Below are positions 7,601-16,477 of a stretch of DNA of 64,000 nucleotides, in pieces. The translations under genes were made by a program, and so were the position numbers. This DNA is from Bacillota bacterium (GTDB taxonomy: Bacteria; Bacillota; Clostridia; Christensenellales; SZUA-584). The notes beneath the pieces are model-generated. The model was given only the letters and a program-made list of their open reading frames with translations, was not told where the DNA came from and searched no databases. The stretch lies in assembly GCA_023406895.1 (NCBI GenBank), contig JAEXTV010000021.1:304279-368278 (forward strand). Direction: 5' to 3'. The stretch's first letter is position 1. Each line of letters opens with the position of its first letter.

Positions 7601-8866
7601 CTATATATTCGCCGGGTCTTCAATACGTCCCGTAAGCGCCGACGCGGCGGCCACAGCAGGGCTGGCCAGATACACTTCCGATTTCACATGCCCCATACGC
7701 CCCACAAAGTTGCGGTTCGTCGTGGAGATCGAACGTTCACCTGCCGCGAGGACACCCATATGTCCGCCGAGGCACGGCCCGCATGTCGGTGTCGAGAAAG
7801 CGGCCCCCGCCTCCACGATGTCGGTGACAAGCCCTTCCTTCACCGCCTGCAGATAGATGGCCTGCGTGCCAGGGAACACGATAACGCGCACGCCTTTTTT
7901 CACCTTGCGTCCGCGCAGGATATCCGCCGCAATGCGAAGGTCAGTCATGCGCCCGTTTGTGCACGAGCCGATGACCACCTGATCAATCTTAATGTCGCCC
8001 ACCTCATCAATCGTTTTGGTGTTTTCGGGCAGATGCGGGAACGCGACCGTCGGACGCAGCGCATTAAGATCGATATCGATCACGCGCGTGTATTCCGCGT
8101 CGTCATCCGCTTCAAATACCTGATACGGCTTGATTGAATGCTCTTTGATATAAGCGATTGTCTGCTCATCCACCGGGAATATACCGTTCTTCGCGCCCGC
8201 CTCAATCGCCATGTTGGCAATCGTGAATCGGTCATCCATTGTCAGCGAGGAAACGCCTTCGCCCGCAAACTCCATCGACTGATAGAGCGCGCCGTCCACA
8301 CCGATCATGCCGATGATGTGCAGAATCAGGTCTTTTCCTGATACCCATTTTTGCAGCTTGCCCGTTAAATTAAACTTGATGGCCGAAGGCACCTTGAACC
8401 AGCACTTGCCGCGCGCCATGGTTGCCGCAAGGTCGGTGCTGCCCACGCCCGTCGAGAAGGCACCGAGAGCACCGTACGTGCAGGTGTGAGAATCAGCGCC
8501 GATGATCGCGTCACCCGGTACCGCGAGGCCTTTTTCGGGAATCAGGCAGTGCTCAATGCCCATCTCCCCCACTTCAAAATAGTTGGTGAGGTTTTGCTCG
8601 TGAGCGAACTCACGAATCATTTTGCACTGTTCAGCCGCTTTAATGTCCTTATTCGGCGTAAAATGGTCCGGTACAATCGCGACCTTATCCTTATCAAAAA
8701 CATTTTTCCGCCCTGTCTTTTTAAACTCTTTGATGGCCACAGGGGTTGTGATATCGTTACCCAGCGCGAGATCGATGGCCGCTTCGATAAACTGCCCCGC
8801 GTGCACCTCTGTTAAGCCCGCTTTGGCAGCCAGTATTTTTTGCGTCATTGTCATGCCCAATTTCAT
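7601..8866 (-). CDS. leuC: 3-isopropylmalate dehydratase large subunit
   Basis: Aconitase-superfamily catalytic subunit, 421 aa, the short (HacA-like) form that pairs with the short LeuD. The 4Fe-4S ligands are Cys302 in GSCTNGR and Cys362/Cys365 in TCGPCLGGH; GADSHTCTYGALGAF at about 123-137 is the substrate-site motif. Its ATG shares one base with the leuA stop (TGATG) and the RBS GGAGGG lies inside the end of leuA, so translation is probably coupled. It acts in the leucine branch with LeuD. Confidence 0.97.
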   Translation of the reverse strand: MKLGMTMTQKILAAKAGLTEVHAGQFIEAAIDLALGNDITTPVAIKEFKKTGRKNVFDKDKVAIVPDHFTPNKDIKAAEQCKMIREFAHEQNLTNYFEVGEMGIEHCLIPEKGLAVPGDAIIGADSHTCTYGALGAFSTGVGSTDLAATMARGKCWFKVPSAIKFNLTGKLQKWVSGKDLILHIIGMIGVDGALYQSMEFAGEGVSSLTMDDRFTIANMAIEAGAKNGIFPVDEQTIAYIKEHSIKPYQVFEADDDAEYTRVIDIDLNALRPTVAFPHLPENTKTIDEVGDIKIDQVVIGSCTNGRMTDLRIAADILRGRKVKKGVRVIVFPGTQAIYLQAVKEGLVTDIVEAGAAFSTPTCGPCLGGHMGVLAAGERSISTTNRNFVGRMGHVKSEVYLASPAVAAASALTGRIEDPANI

Positions 8867-10383
8867 CAGCCCTCCACTTTCATTTGATAGTAATATCTGT
8901 TGATCGCATCAATATATGCCTTGACGCTCGCTTCCACGATATCCGTACTGAGGCCGCGTCCCTTTACATTCTTGTCGTCCTTGCTCAGCTTCACAACCAC
9001 TTCGCCCTGCGCGTCTTTGCCGCCCGTGACCGACCGGACGATATAATCCTCCAGCGTGAAGCTTTCGCCGATGCACCTCTCAATCGCATTGAACGCAGCA
9101 TCCACAGGTCCGTCACCCGTTGCGGCTTCCTCCACCGTCTGCCCGTCGTGAATCAGCTTCACCACGGCCGTGGCCGTCATTTTATTGCCGCTGTTGATCA
9201 CGAAGGAATCAAACTCGTAATCAACCGGAATCTCAAACTGATCCAGCTCCACCAAAGCTCTCAAATCGAGGTCGGACACATCCTTTTTTCTGTCCGCCAG
9301 CTCTTTGAAACGCTCGAAGCTTTCATCAATGCGCTGTTCATCCACCATATAACCGAGATCCTTGAGCCGTTCACAAAACGCGTGCTTGCCGGAGTGCTTT
9401 CCGAGCACAATCGCGTTTTCGGGCAACCCGATCGATTCGGGCGTCATGATCTCATAGGTCTTCTTGTTTGCCAGCACGCCGTGCTGGTGGATGCCCGCTT
9501 CGTGTGCGAACGCGTTTTTGCCCACAATGGCTTTATTCGGCTGAACCGGCACACCCGTGATTGCGGAAATCAAGCGCGACGCGTTGTAGATCTGCTTCGT
9601 GTTTATATTCGTCGTAAAACCATAGAAATCCTGTCTCGTCGCTATCGCCATCACGATCTCTTCAAGCGCTGCATTTCCGGCCCGCTCACCGATACCGTTG
9701 ATGGTACATTCGGCCTGCGTCGCGCCCGCGCTGATCGCCGCGAGAGAGTTTGCCACCGCCAAACCCAAATCGTTGTGACAGTGCACCGACAGATCGACCT
9801 TCTCAATGCCTCTGACGTTTTCCTTCACACCTTTAACCAAAGCCCCGAACTCTTCGGGCATTGAATACCCCACCGTATCCGGCACATTGATGCAGGTGGC
9901 CCCTGCCGCAATCACCGCTTCAAACACACGGTACAAGAATTCCGGGTCGCTTCTCGACGCATCCTCCGCCGAAAACTCCACATCGAAGCATAAGGATTTC
10001 GCGTATTTGACCATTTCTGCTGCTTGTGCCAGCACATCGTCCGGCTTCATTTTGAGCTTATACTCCATATGAATCGGCGACGTGGCAATAAATGTGTGAA
10101 TCCGCGGGCTGACCGCCCCCTTCACCGCCTCATAGGCGCGGTCAATGTCCTTTTTCAGCGCCCTTGATAAGCTCGCCACGCGCGCGTTCTTTACCGTTTC
10201 GGCGATGGTCTTAACAGATTGAAAATCCCCCGGAGATGCGATCGCAAAACCGGCCTCAATCACATCAACGCCGAGCTTCTCGAGCTGACGCGCCACCTCA
10301 ATCTTTTCCTGCAGATTCATACTGCACCCGGGCGACTGTTCGCCGTCTCTTAATGTGGTGTCAAAAATCTTGATCGTTGTCAT
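8866..10383 (-). CDS. leuA: 2-isopropylmalate synthase
   Basis: Condenses acetyl-CoA with 2-oxoisovalerate, the first step of leucine synthesis. About 505 aa. The N-terminal TIM barrel opens with FDTTLRDGEQSPGC; metal ligands include H201 and H203 in VHCHNDLGLAVAN, and GIGERAGNAALEE is the second family signature. The C-terminal LeuA allosteric domain (after about residue 380, with GDGPVDAAFNAIERC) implies feedback by leucine. I chose the ATG at 10383, preceded by AGGAGG; upstream in-frame codons fall in the T-box leader. First gene of leuA-leuC-leuD. Confidence 0.96.
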   Translation of the reverse strand: MTTIKIFDTTLRDGEQSPGCSMNLQEKIEVARQLEKLGVDVIEAGFAIASPGDFQSVKTIAETVKNARVASLSRALKKDIDRAYEAVKGAVSPRIHTFIATSPIHMEYKLKMKPDDVLAQAAEMVKYAKSLCFDVEFSAEDASRSDPEFLYRVFEAVIAAGATCINVPDTVGYSMPEEFGALVKGVKENVRGIEKVDLSVHCHNDLGLAVANSLAAISAGATQAECTINGIGERAGNAALEEIVMAIATRQDFYGFTTNINTKQIYNASRLISAITGVPVQPNKAIVGKNAFAHEAGIHQHGVLANKKTYEIMTPESIGLPENAIVLGKHSGKHAFCERLKDLGYMVDEQRIDESFERFKELADRKKDVSDLDLRALVELDQFEIPVDYEFDSFVINSGNKMTATAVVKLIHDGQTVEEAATGDGPVDAAFNAIERCIGESFTLEDYIVRSVTGGKDAQGEVVVKLSKDDKNVKGRGLSTDIVEASVKAYIDAINRYYYQMKVEG

Positions 10384-10717
10384 GTCTTGGCCTCCTTTTC
10401 TAACATCTTTTAATTTTTTCATGCTGTTTTGCGACCGGTTACGCGTTTTTGTAATTAAAAAAAGCCTTTCATCGTACAGAGACGAAAGACTTCGCGTTAC
10501 CACTCTGCTTGCGGTTAATCAAAAACCGCCAGCTCATCAGGGCACAACATGATGCCCGTCCTCGTGTAACGTTGAGTCACGACGTCTGCGCCTACTGAAA
10601 AGCTTCGGAACAGCGGCTTCGGAGCGAGTTCACCAAATACTGCCTGCCGTCTTGCACCACCCGACGGCTCTCTGAGAAGCAGGTTTTCGACTACTGGTCT
10701 CCATCACAGCCTTTATT
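10384..10717 (-). ncRNA. T-box leader of the leu operon
   Basis: The minus strand carries the T-box motif AGAGTGGTAACGCG (10493-10506), ahead of a terminator hairpin at 10457-10491 with a T-run. Upstream lie stem I features, including an AGTA bulge near the 5' end. A CUC (Leu) triplet in GAACTCGC lies where a specifier codon would be expected, but I assign that only tentatively. Uncharged tRNA-Leu should promote antitermination and switch on leuACD. Confidence 0.88.
10457..10491 (-). terminator. T-box attenuator terminator (leu)
   Basis: AGTCTTTCGTC pairs with GATGAAAGGCT around a 7-base loop, followed by seven T on the minus strand; it competes with the T-box antiterminator. Confidence 0.85.
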
Positions 10718-10723
10718 GAGGTG

Positions 10724-10753
10724 ATTATAATTGACGGACAAGGTTTTTGTCAA
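10724..10753 (-). promoter_or_regulatory. Promoter of the leu operon
   Basis: Perfect TTGACA (10753-10748) and TATAAT (10729-10724) hexamers on the minus strand, 18-bp spacer. Start of transcription is expected near 10717. Confidence 0.8.
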
Positions 10754-10828
10754 CAGGAAAATACAAACTTGACTTTTACCAAGAGACTCTCATCGAGAAA
10801 TCATAGATTCTTTAAGCTAAAGCCAGGT

Positions 10829-10860
10829 AAAAAAGGCCACACGGCATGCCGTATGGCCTT
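10829..10860 (-). terminator. Terminator after hppA
   Basis: AAGGCCATACGG pairs with CCGTGTGGCCTT (one G-U pair) with a T-run on the minus strand. Confidence 0.88.
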
Positions 10861-10912
10861 TACACGCTTATTCTCGATACAGGTCAGTCTCTCGACCAAC
10901 TTATCTTTTACT

Positions 10913-12997
10913 TTAGAAGAACAGTTCTAACAAATTCCCGTTGATGAACACCCCGGCAAATACGATGGACACCATCGACAGCAGCTTGATCAGTATGTTG
11001 ATGGAAGGGCCCGACGTATCTTTGAACGGATCACCCACCGTGTCACCGACAACCGCAGCTTTGTGCGAGTCGCTGCCCTTTCCGCCATAATTGCCCGCTT
11101 CGATATACTTCTTTGCGTTGTCCCAGGTGCCGCCGGAATTCGCCATCATGATCGCCAGGATGAAGCCTGTGACCGTGGCACCGGCCAGCATCGCAGCCAC
11201 GGCATAAGGCCCGAGTATGAGCCCCACAGCGATCGGGAAGATAATCGCTGTCAATGCCGGCAGTATCATTTCTTTCTGTGCGCTTCTCGTGCAGATATCC
11301 ACGCAACGCGCATAATCCGGCTCCGCTTTGCCTTCCATCAGGCCAACGATTTCACGGAACTGGCGCCGAACCTCAACCACTATGCCCTGTGCGGCGCGTC
11401 CAACCGCGTTCATGGTCATTGCGGAAAACAGGAACGGCAGCATGCCGCCAATAAACAGGCCTGTCAATGTCACGGGGTTCAATATATCCAGCGCGAAAAC
11501 GAAATCAGGTTTTAAAATCTTGACTTCGTTCATAAAGGACGCAATAAGTGCAAGCGCTGTCAGCGCGGCAGAACCGATTGCAAAGCCTTTGCCTGTGGCG
11601 GCCGTTGTGTTGCCAAGAGAGTCAAGCGCGTCTGTGCGCTCGCGAACTTCGGGAGCCATATGGCTCATTTCGGCGATTCCCCCAGCATTGTCTGCCACCG
11701 GGCCGTATGCGTCTGTTGCAAGCGTGATACCGAGTGTGGACAGCATACCAACAGCTGATAGGCCAATCCCGAACAGGCCCATGTTAAAGTCTCCGGTACC
11801 ACCCGAAACAAAGAATGACACAAGAACAGATGCACCGATGATGATGATGGGCATAAGCGTGGATTTCATACCAAGCGAGATACCGCTGATAATCACAGTC
11901 GCCGGACCAGTCTTAGACGAATCAGCCACTCCGCGCGTGGGTTTATACGTATCCGACGTATAGTATTCGGTAAATAAGCCAATCAGAATACCGGAAACAA
12001 GCCCAGACAGTATCGCAAAAAATACGCCGATTTTGTCAGCCCCGAGTACAAAGTAAACAAGAAGAAAAGCAATAATAACGATTAAGATGGAACTGATGTA
12101 TACGCCTCTGCGTAATGCGGACAGCAATACCTTCTGTTCTGCTTTTTCGCCTGAACGAACGAAGAATGTACCGATGATGGATGCCAAAATTCCGATGGCA
12201 GCCATCACCATCGGAATCAATACGCCCTGAATTCCAAGACTCGCAGCCACAGCCAATGACGCTGTCGAAACAATGGAACCGACATACGATTCATAAAGGT
12301 CTGCGCCCATACCGGCCACGTCGCCCACGTTGTCACCCACGTTGTCTGCAATAACCGCCGGGTTTCTCGGATCATCTTCAGGAATACCGGCTTCTACTTT
12401 ACCTACGAGGTCAGCACCGACGTCAGCGGCTTTTGTAAAAATACCGCCGCCGACACGTGCGAACAGCGCCATTGATGAAGCGCCCATTCCGAACGTCAGC
12501 ATTGCCGATGTAATGCCTTGAATGTCAAGACCGAAAACGAGATCAAGCAGGTAATACCAGATGGACAGGTCGAGAAGGCCAAGCCCGACCACTGTAAAAC
12601 CCATAACACCCCCCGAAGAAAACGCAACTCTAAGGCCTTTGTTAAGGCTCTCGCTGGCCGCATAAGCCGTGCGGGCATTGGATGACGTCGCAATACTCAT
12701 GCCGATAAAACCTGACATACCGGAGAAAAACCCGCCGGTTATAAAGGCAAAAGGCACAAACACGTTCACAAAACCCAGAGATGAAAGAACGAGCAGAACG
12801 ATAAACATAACTGCAAAAAAAATGCCGACCCCCGTGTATTGGCGTTTCAAATAGGCTTTTGCGCCCTTTTTGATCGCTGCGGAAATCTTTGTCATCAACT
12901 CGGTGCCCGTTGAATAGCTCTTGATGCGAAACGCAAGGAATCCCGCAAAGAGCAACGACACCACCGCCCCAATAGGGGCGAGAATCATAAGATCCAT
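10913..12997 (-). CDS. hppA: Membrane-bound ion-pumping pyrophosphatase, K+-dependent type
   Basis: Integral membrane pyrophosphatase, 694 aa with about 16 membrane spans, which couples hydrolysis of pyrophosphate to export of Na+ and/or H+. The acidic catalytic segment at about 183-226 is intact: GGIFTKAADVGADLVGKVEA, then DDPRNPAVIADNVGDNVGD. A second acidic cluster is near the C-terminus (DTVGDPFKDTSGPSIN). GNTTAATGKG has alanine where K+-independent enzymes carry lysine, which indicates K+ dependence. Whether Na+ or H+ is pumped is not decided here. Monocistronic, RBS GGGAGG, own terminator. Confidence 0.96.
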   Translation of the reverse strand: MDLMILAPIGAVVSLLFAGFLAFRIKSYSTGTELMTKISAAIKKGAKAYLKRQYTGVGIFFAVMFIVLLVLSSLGFVNVFVPFAFITGGFFSGMSGFIGMSIATSSNARTAYAASESLNKGLRVAFSSGGVMGFTVVGLGLLDLSIWYYLLDLVFGLDIQGITSAMLTFGMGASSMALFARVGGGIFTKAADVGADLVGKVEAGIPEDDPRNPAVIADNVGDNVGDVAGMGADLYESYVGSIVSTASLAVAASLGIQGVLIPMVMAAIGILASIIGTFFVRSGEKAEQKVLLSALRRGVYISSILIVIIAFLLVYFVLGADKIGVFFAILSGLVSGILIGLFTEYYTSDTYKPTRGVADSSKTGPATVIISGISLGMKSTLMPIIIIGASVLVSFFVSGGTGDFNMGLFGIGLSAVGMLSTLGITLATDAYGPVADNAGGIAEMSHMAPEVRERTDALDSLGNTTAATGKGFAIGSAALTALALIASFMNEVKILKPDFVFALDILNPVTLTGLFIGGMLPFLFSAMTMNAVGRAAQGIVVEVRRQFREIVGLMEGKAEPDYARCVDICTRSAQKEMILPALTAIIFPIAVGLILGPYAVAAMLAGATVTGFILAIMMANSGGTWDNAKKYIEAGNYGGKGSDSHKAAVVGDTVGDPFKDTSGPSINILIKLLSMVSIVFAGVFINGNLLELFF

Positions 12998-13317
12998 ATT
13001 GCCTCCCTAAATTAAAATAATCTATATAAACTTTTGGTTTATATGCCGTAAAATTGCATCCCAATTTAATAAATATTCATGTATTATACAACATATCCGT
13101 CATAAGAAAAGTCCTTTTTATTCAAAACTGTTTTCCTTTTATTAACTATGTTCTTTCGCTATAAATTTTTCACAATCAAGGGATAACGTGGCTGTTAATT
13201 CTTTTAAAAATGCAGCTTCCCAAAGTCTTTAAATAATAATTGTTTCCATGATAAGATTATATATGCTATAATAAATATATCATTTCCATATACTTTTGCG
13301 AGAAGGAGCAAATGTGA
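12998..13317. other. Divergent intergenic region between hppA and the ComFB-like gene
   Basis: AT-rich and without a gene. It must hold promoters in both directions. TATAAT at 13267-13272 is a possible -10 for the rightward gene, but its -35 is poor. Confidence 0.4.
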
Positions 13318-13605
13318 ATGGCTGCGAAAAGTTTACCTAAAAACATACTTGAAGATTTGATTATATATAAGCTTGATGATTTGATTGATTCAACCGGCGT
13401 TTGCAAATGTGACAGATGCCGTACCGATATTATTGCGATTGCGCTCAACAAACTGCCCTCGCGATATGTCAGCAGCGCGGGCGGCAATATTATGGCACGG
13501 ATTCAATCGATGGACGATCAAATGCAGGCCAATATTACGGCTGCAATATTGAAAGCCATTGAAATGGTCAAAGACAAACCGCATCATGAAAGAGGCGAAT
13601 ACTGA
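13318..13605 (+). CDS. ComFB-like late competence protein
   Basis: 95 aa protein of the ComFB family. Cysteines 29, 31 and 34 (VCKCDRCRTD) form the family's compact Cys motif, probably a zinc site, followed by the helix DIIAIALNKLPSRYVSS. The RBS AAGGAG precedes the ATG at 13318. ComFB is encoded within comF in Bacillus but has no proven role in DNA uptake; related proteins elsewhere bind cyclic dinucleotides. No comFA or comFC is present here, so competence should not be inferred. Confidence 0.85.
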   Translation: MAAKSLPKNILEDLIIYKLDDLIDSTGVCKCDRCRTDIIAIALNKLPSRYVSSAGGNIMARIQSMDDQMQANITAAILKAIEMVKDKPHHERGEY

Positions 13606-13622
13606 TCATCCTATAGCTCGTT

Positions 13623-13656
13623 AAGCGGCTTCTCTTTGAGATCAGGCCGCTTTTTT
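13623..13656 (+). terminator. Terminator after the ComFB-like gene
   Basis: AAGCGGC (13623-13629) pairs with GCCGCTT (13646-13652), followed by T residues. Confidence 0.8.
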
Positions 13657-13974
13657 ATTTACAGCCTATTTGACAGCCATGTGAATACATATCTTTTACT
13701 CACTGCTCAGCCAGTGTTTCACGCACGTAATGTGATTCTGCCACTAACAGTCAGGCAATAACCGTTTAAACCATGCGGCTTCCTTATCTTTAAGAAAATT
13801 GGATATGTTGGCATGTCAGATAAAGACGACCTTCAACGCACTATACCATCTGACGGATCTCGTTCATGACAGACAAGTTTTTAGTTCTCGTATCGCTCAT
13901 TAATAGCAAACCTCAAATGAAATTTGCTTTCATATACAATAACGTTCTACGTTACATTTATAAAATCAATCTCA
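13657..13974. other. Intergenic region, nothing recognised
   Basis: About 320 bp between convergent genes with no credible frame, RNA gene or strong hairpin. Confidence 0.45.
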
Positions 13975-14292
13975 TCAGTTTGAATCTCCCGACGGCGGCG
14001 TTTTATCTATTTTGAGTCTGTGAATCAAGTCGTGTACAAAGCCGCTGCCGCTGCCTGCCGCGATACCTGTGATCAGCTGCCCCACCACCATGGCCGCCGG
14101 GGTCTGTGCTGTAAAACCCAAATCGGTAAAGATATCGACATTGAACAGCACGCAGAGAAGCATGCCGATTCCTGACGTAATGGCAAACCATCCCCATGCG
14201 GGAAGCTTGGCGGGTGATATGGCCGTTTTCACCACTTCCGCCAATCTTTCGATCAGCAAAGCCAGCAGTGTGACCGCTACGAAAATATCCAT
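13975..14292 (-). CDS. Small membrane protein, function unknown
   Basis: 105 aa with three likely membrane segments: residues 3-18, about 33-52 (WGWFAITSGIGMLLCVLFNV) and 64-84 (QTPAAMVVGQLITGIAAGSG). A short cytosolic tail follows (HDLIHRLKIDKTPPSGDSN). The RBS AAGGTGAGGA precedes the ATG. The size and topology resemble small holin-like or phage-derived membrane proteins, but there are no phage genes nearby, so I leave it unassigned. Confidence 0.7.
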   Translation of the reverse strand: MDIFVAVTLLALLIERLAEVVKTAISPAKLPAWGWFAITSGIGMLLCVLFNVDIFTDLGFTAQTPAAMVVGQLITGIAAGSGSGFVHDLIHRLKIDKTPPSGDSN

Positions 14293-14484
14293 AAAAACGT
14301 CCTCACCTTTCCTGTCGCTTTTTGAATTTATATGGATCGTTGGCCGATATACCGGATATATATGCGCAAAGAAAAGAGAAATTGACTAAATCGCTTCATG
14401 ATGTATAACGACTAAAATGTTTTATTTTTGTTATTAGGTTTATTATTTAAATGGTTGTTTAATCTATAACATAGGAGGAATTAT

Positions 14485-15150
14485 ATGCATAATTATATCT
14501 TGGTAATAATATCAGGTGTAATTATAATTTTATTCATAATTTTTTATGCTGTCTATCAAATTCCAACTTCATGTTCAAGAAGAAAATATAAAAAGGGATA
14601 TTCGCAAGCATATTCAAACTACTATATTTCAAGATCTTTTAAGAATTATCACAAGCAAAGATTGGCTAGAATAAGCAAAAGTTTTAAGCCCCATTTTTCA
14701 GATTGTTATAAAAATAACGCTTTAAAAATGAAAAACAAAAATGTCGACTATATATTTAATGGATTGCGACCATATTGGATGCGTAGTGATGGTTGGATGC
14801 TTGCTTTACTTTGGTGGTCCTTTTTTTCATACTATGTGACTGGTATGTCCTTTCTAGCCTCTATGATGGTATTATATCTAACTGCTGATAATATAGGTGG
14901 AAAAACAGAGTATATCCTTTATTCAATTATTGCTGCAACTTTCACTATTGTAAATTTTGCTGTCAAACCAAACAAACGATATATGGCTTATAGAAGAGCA
15001 TGGGCAAGACTTGACTACGAAATTAATTCATTTACCAACAATCATTTCAACGTAACTCAACCTAAGCATACACACGATGTCATATGCTATTCAAAACTTG
15101 CCGAAGCTGTGAGACTTGGGGAGCAAGACATCGAACGTGGCGATGACTAG
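14485..15150 (+). CDS. AT-rich membrane protein of unknown function
   Basis: 221 aa, preceded by a strong AGGAGGA. Membrane segments lie at about 3-23, 104-134 and 142-160. A basic, Tyr/Lys-rich stretch (residues 30-90) follows the first helix, and a C-terminal helix (RYMAYRRAWARLDYEINSF) ends in an acidic tail. Two adjacent helices followed by an amphipathic YR..WARL helix faintly recall SLATT/DUF4231 proteins, which are nucleotide-signal effectors, but no partner gene is present. Its A+T content and codon use differ strongly from neighbours, and it sits beside a tRNA cluster; horizontal acquisition is likely. Confidence 0.72.
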   Translation: MHNYILVIISGVIIILFIIFYAVYQIPTSCSRRKYKKGYSQAYSNYYISRSFKNYHKQRLARISKSFKPHFSDCYKNNALKMKNKNVDYIFNGLRPYWMRSDGWMLALLWWSFFSYYVTGMSFLASMMVLYLTADNIGGKTEYILYSIIAATFTIVNFAVKPNKRYMAYRRAWARLDYEINSFTNNHFNVTQPKHTHDVICYSKLAEAVRLGEQDIERGDD

Positions 15151-15205
15151 ACTATTAATGGAAATTGAAAAACTGTCAAGCTATAAAAAGCTAATATTTC
15201 AAAAA

Positions 15206-15230
15206 TAAAAAACCCCGACTACCGTCGAGG
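15206..15230 (-). terminator. Terminator of the tRNA operon
   Basis: CCTCGAC pairs with GTCGGGG around GGTA, followed by six T on the minus strand, just after tRNA-Lys. Confidence 0.8.
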
Positions 15231-15235
15231 TCCTT

Positions 15236-15311
15236 TGGTGGGCGATCGGGGGCTCGAACCCCGGACACCCTGATTAAGAGTCAGGTGCTCTACCAACTGA
15301 GCTAATCGCCC
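15236..15311 (-). tRNA. tRNA-Lys (CTT)
   Basis: Cloverleaf on the minus strand with GGGCGAT acceptor arm, anticodon loop CTCTTAA (anticodon CTT), T-arm GGTTCGAGCC and encoded CCA. Last of four tRNAs in the operon. Confidence 0.95.
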
Positions 15312-15327
15312 GTGTCAAGTGCAGCTT

Positions 15328-15401
15328 TGGAGCGGGTGATGGGAATCGAACCCACGCAACCAGCTTGGAAGGCTGGGGCTCTACCGTTGAGCTACACCCG
15401 C
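15328..15401 (-). tRNA. tRNA-Gly (TCC)
   Basis: Minus strand, acceptor GCGGGTG, anticodon arm CAGCC-TTCCAA-GCTG (anticodon TCC), T-arm GGTTCGATTCC, CCA encoded. Confidence 0.95.
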
Positions 15402-15410
15402 AGAAAAAAG

Positions 15411-15485
15411 TGGAGCGGAAGACGGGATTCGAACCCGCGACTTCGACCTTGGCAAGGTCGCACTCTACCACTGAGTCACTCCCGC
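15411..15485 (-). tRNA. tRNA-Gly (GCC)
   Basis: Minus strand, acceptor GCGGGAG, anticodon loop TTGCCAA (anticodon GCC), T-arm GGTTCGAATCC, CCA encoded. The acceptor pairing includes mild mismatches on the 3' side (CTTCCGC). Confidence 0.93.
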
Positions 15486-15495
15486 TCGGTATACC

Positions 15496-15581
15496 TGGTG
15501 CGGGCGAAGAGACTTGAACTCCCACGCCGCAAGGGCACTAGATCCTAAGTCTAGCGCGTCTGCCAATTCCGCCACGCCCGC
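15496..15581 (-). tRNA. tRNA-Leu (TAG)
   Basis: Class II tRNA of about 86 nt with a long variable arm (TGCCCTTGCGGCG). Anticodon loop CTTAGGA (anticodon TAG), acceptor GCGGGCG, CCA encoded. First gene of the tRNA operon. Confidence 0.94.
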
Positions 15582-15626
15582 CAGTCTTAACCTTTTTCAG
15601 TACCCCCTGTTTTCAGGCACTTTGGT

Positions 15627-15655
15627 ATTCTAACACCTCGTTCTTTATTAGTCAA
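15627..15655 (-). promoter_or_regulatory. Promoter of the tRNA operon
   Basis: TTGACT (15655-15650), 17-bp spacer, TAGAAT (15632-15627) on the minus strand, about 45 bp ahead of tRNA-Leu. Confidence 0.75.
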
Positions 15656-15834
15656 TAACCTATTTCGCAAAAATTTTTGAAAAAATAGATCCCTGTCATA
15701 CGTTGTTTTTTCACAGTATCACATACTTCCACAGCTGTTATAAATCACTATTCTGCGGCAGTACAAACTATGCTGTTAAACTCTCTCATTCGCATGAGAG
15801 CAACTCGTGTTGTCATCCTTTGAGATACAACAAT
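15656..15834. other. Intergenic region upstream of the tRNA operon
   Basis: No gene. A perfect small hairpin, CTCTCAT-TCGC-ATGAGAG (15783-15800), lies beyond the terminator of the SEC-C gene; its role is unknown. Confidence 0.4.
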
Positions 15835-15866
15835 AAAGGCAACGGGAAAGACGCTCCGTTGTCTTT
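15835..15866 (-). terminator. Probable terminator after the SEC-C gene
   Basis: AAAGACAACGG pairs with CCGTTGCCTTT around a 10-base loop. The following minus-strand sequence is only moderately T-rich. Confidence 0.55.
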
Positions 15867-15965
15867 ATAATTATGTTAATATGCTTGAAGAGAAAGCTAG
15901 CCACTTCGATGTTGCGCTCCTGTGCAGCGTGACAGTCAGCGAGACATCGTCAAGCAAAGAGCGGG

Positions 15966-16466
15966 TTACTCACCCGCACCGCAGCACTTTTTATATTTTT
16001 TGCCGCTGCCGCACGGGCATGGCTCATTTCTGCCGATCTTATCGGATACGGCCTGTCTGTCAAGGCGCCACTTATCCCTGATCTCACGGCGGCGCTGCTC
16101 CGTATATATATCATCCCAACCCGATAGCGTGTAAAGCCATTTCGCTTTGCATTCGAGCATGTTGTAATAAAGCTTTTCAAAATCAACCTCAAGAGCAATA
16201 TCCGAACTCTCTTTGAGCTTTTCAAGATCATATTCTTTCACAAGGCTCGTGTTGATCCCATCCATGAAGCCCGCAAAAACGACGGTCGACATTCCAAAAT
16301 CGTCTGCAATTTCAGAAAGTTTTCCGGTTATAAAATCATCCTTGCGCGCGAGAATCTTCTTGTACGCTTGCGTTTCAATATCAAAATACTCCTGCCAGAA
16401 TGCCTCATTTTCCTGAGGTGTTCTTTGCGCCTCGGCCATGCCCTGCCATTGACTGTATATGCTCAT
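15966..16466 (-). CDS. SEC-C motif protein
   Basis: 166 aa. The last 20 residues are a SEC-C zinc-binding motif (GRNEPCPCGSGKKYKKCCG), nearly the same as the SecA C-terminus encoded at 35495. The first 140 residues are helical and contain FGMSTVVFAGFMDGIN, seen in small clostridial SEC-C proteins of unknown role. The motif chelates zinc and in SecA contacts SecB and ribosomes; here it may mediate a similar contact, which is inference. It starts 11 bp after the icd stop, so it is probably cotranscribed with icd. Confidence 0.85.
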   Translation of the reverse strand: MSIYSQWQGMAEAQRTPQENEAFWQEYFDIETQAYKKILARKDDFITGKLSEIADDFGMSTVVFAGFMDGINTSLVKEYDLEKLKESSDIALEVDFEKLYYNMLECKAKWLYTLSGWDDIYTEQRRREIRDKWRLDRQAVSDKIGRNEPCPCGSGKKYKKCCGAGE

Positions 16467-16477
16467 GAAATACTCCC

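Noticed and set aside
8848..9864. A 338-codon plus-strand frame
   Set aside because: Antisense to leuA, with no recognisable domain.
13318..13605. Evidence for a competence locus
   Set aside because: Only a ComFB-like protein is present; comFA, comFC or other uptake genes are absent, so no competence claim is made.
15274..15548. Open frames across the tRNA cluster on both strands
   Set aside because: These are artefacts of translating tRNA genes; sequences such as the repeated GxxSxxPxP peptides are the familiar read-through of tRNA T-arms.
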